Below, in pieces: positions 29,463 through 29,715 of a DNA stretch of 29,715 nucleotides (positions within the stretch are counted from its first letter, which is position 1; every line of letters starts with the position of its first letter). The stretch is from a virus. A program made the translations under genes and the position numbers. The stretch is from the IMG/VR virus record IMGVR_UViG_3300025162_000141, positions 1-29,715 of that record. One strand, 5' to 3'. The notes beneath the pieces were generated by a model that ran no database searches, was not told the origin of the DNA, and saw nothing but the letters and a program-made list of their open reading frames with translations.

Positions 29463-29715
29463 TTAAGTTTTTATAATCATAGAGATGTTTAGCGCTGTCC
29501 ATGCAGAAGGCGCAATCCCAGTAGAAAACGTTGCATATCCAGTGCCATATGGACGCATTGCATCATATATGCCTAAAGCCACTTGGTTCGCTGTATAATT
29601 GCTCTGTATATTTACATATATTATTTTTTCTCTTTCTGTAACCGCAGATGGATATACTATAACTCCATTTATTACAAATATTACATACCACGTATTATTT
29701 AATGTTGTTGTAATT
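29463..29715 (-). CDS. C-terminal fragment of a tail-fibre-like gene (cut by right edge)
   Basis: An 83-codon open frame ending in TAA at 29463-29465, entering from beyond the right edge. The visible part is beta-rich (NTWYVIFVINGVIVYPSAVT, then VALGIYDAMRPYGTGYATFS), like the jelly-roll modules of the left-edge fibre. It could be the end of the same gene if the map is circular, but direct joining of the two edges leaves the frames out of register. Confidence 0.55.
   Translation of the reverse strand, partial: ITTTLNNTWYVIFVINGVIVYPSAVTEREKIIYVNIQSNYTANQVALGIYDAMRPYGTGYATFSTGIAPSAWTALNISMIIKT

Overview
The window is most of the genome of a podovirus-like phage with a P22-type head and injection module. 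It is visibly AT-rich. Two truncated minus-strand fibre genes run off the two ends. The standard code with TGA as a stop fits every gene. The host is probably a Gram-negative bacterium that lives with eukaryotic cells. This is inferred from cargo: an inverse-autotransporter (invasin/intimin-type) outer-membrane barrel, a second small outer-membrane protein, an ankyrin-repeat protein, an alpha/beta hydrolase and a CsrA homologue. I cannot name the host genus.

Layout. From 14309 leftward to 1, on the minus strand, runs the late module: a putative small terminase, three tiny ORFs, large terminase, [portal], scaffold, coat protein, gp4-like tail accessory factor, gp10-like stabilisation protein, a small needle-position protein, three ejection-type proteins and a tail fibre. 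This is P22 gene order except that the portal gene alone (9720-11855) is flipped to the plus strand in its usual place. It has its own promoter in a divergent control region at 9490-9719. From 14345 to 15588 on the plus strand are a small HTH protein, a gene whose product starts with a microcin-V-like double-glycine leader, a 59-residue basic phage protein and an unknown. At 15592-16647 on the minus strand lie a shortened paralogue of the coat protein without the insertion domain and a cysteine-rich partner.

The 836-bp space from 16648 to 17483 holds a tRNA-like element, a long TA-rich tract, a helically phased array of GTTAAC/GTTATAC repeats, a promoter and leader hairpins. I read it as the likely replication origin or control region. 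It precedes a Toprim-helicase protein. The plus strand from 17484 to 27840 is the early/middle region: primase-helicase, HTH protein, NUMOD4-HNH endonuclease, hydrolase, a chain of small unknown genes including csrA and an ankyrin protein, then a recombination set (Sak4-like ATPase, zinc-motif protein, SSB, VRR-NUC nuclease), ending in the inverse-autotransporter gene. From 27842 to the right edge, on the minus strand, are an outer-membrane barrel protein and tail-associated genes.

No integrase, lysozyme or confident holin is visible. The most unusual points are the coat-protein paralogue without its I-domain, the in-place inversion of the portal gene, the double-glycine leader gene, the phage-borne invasin-type barrel, and CsrA together with ankyrin in one small-gene operon.
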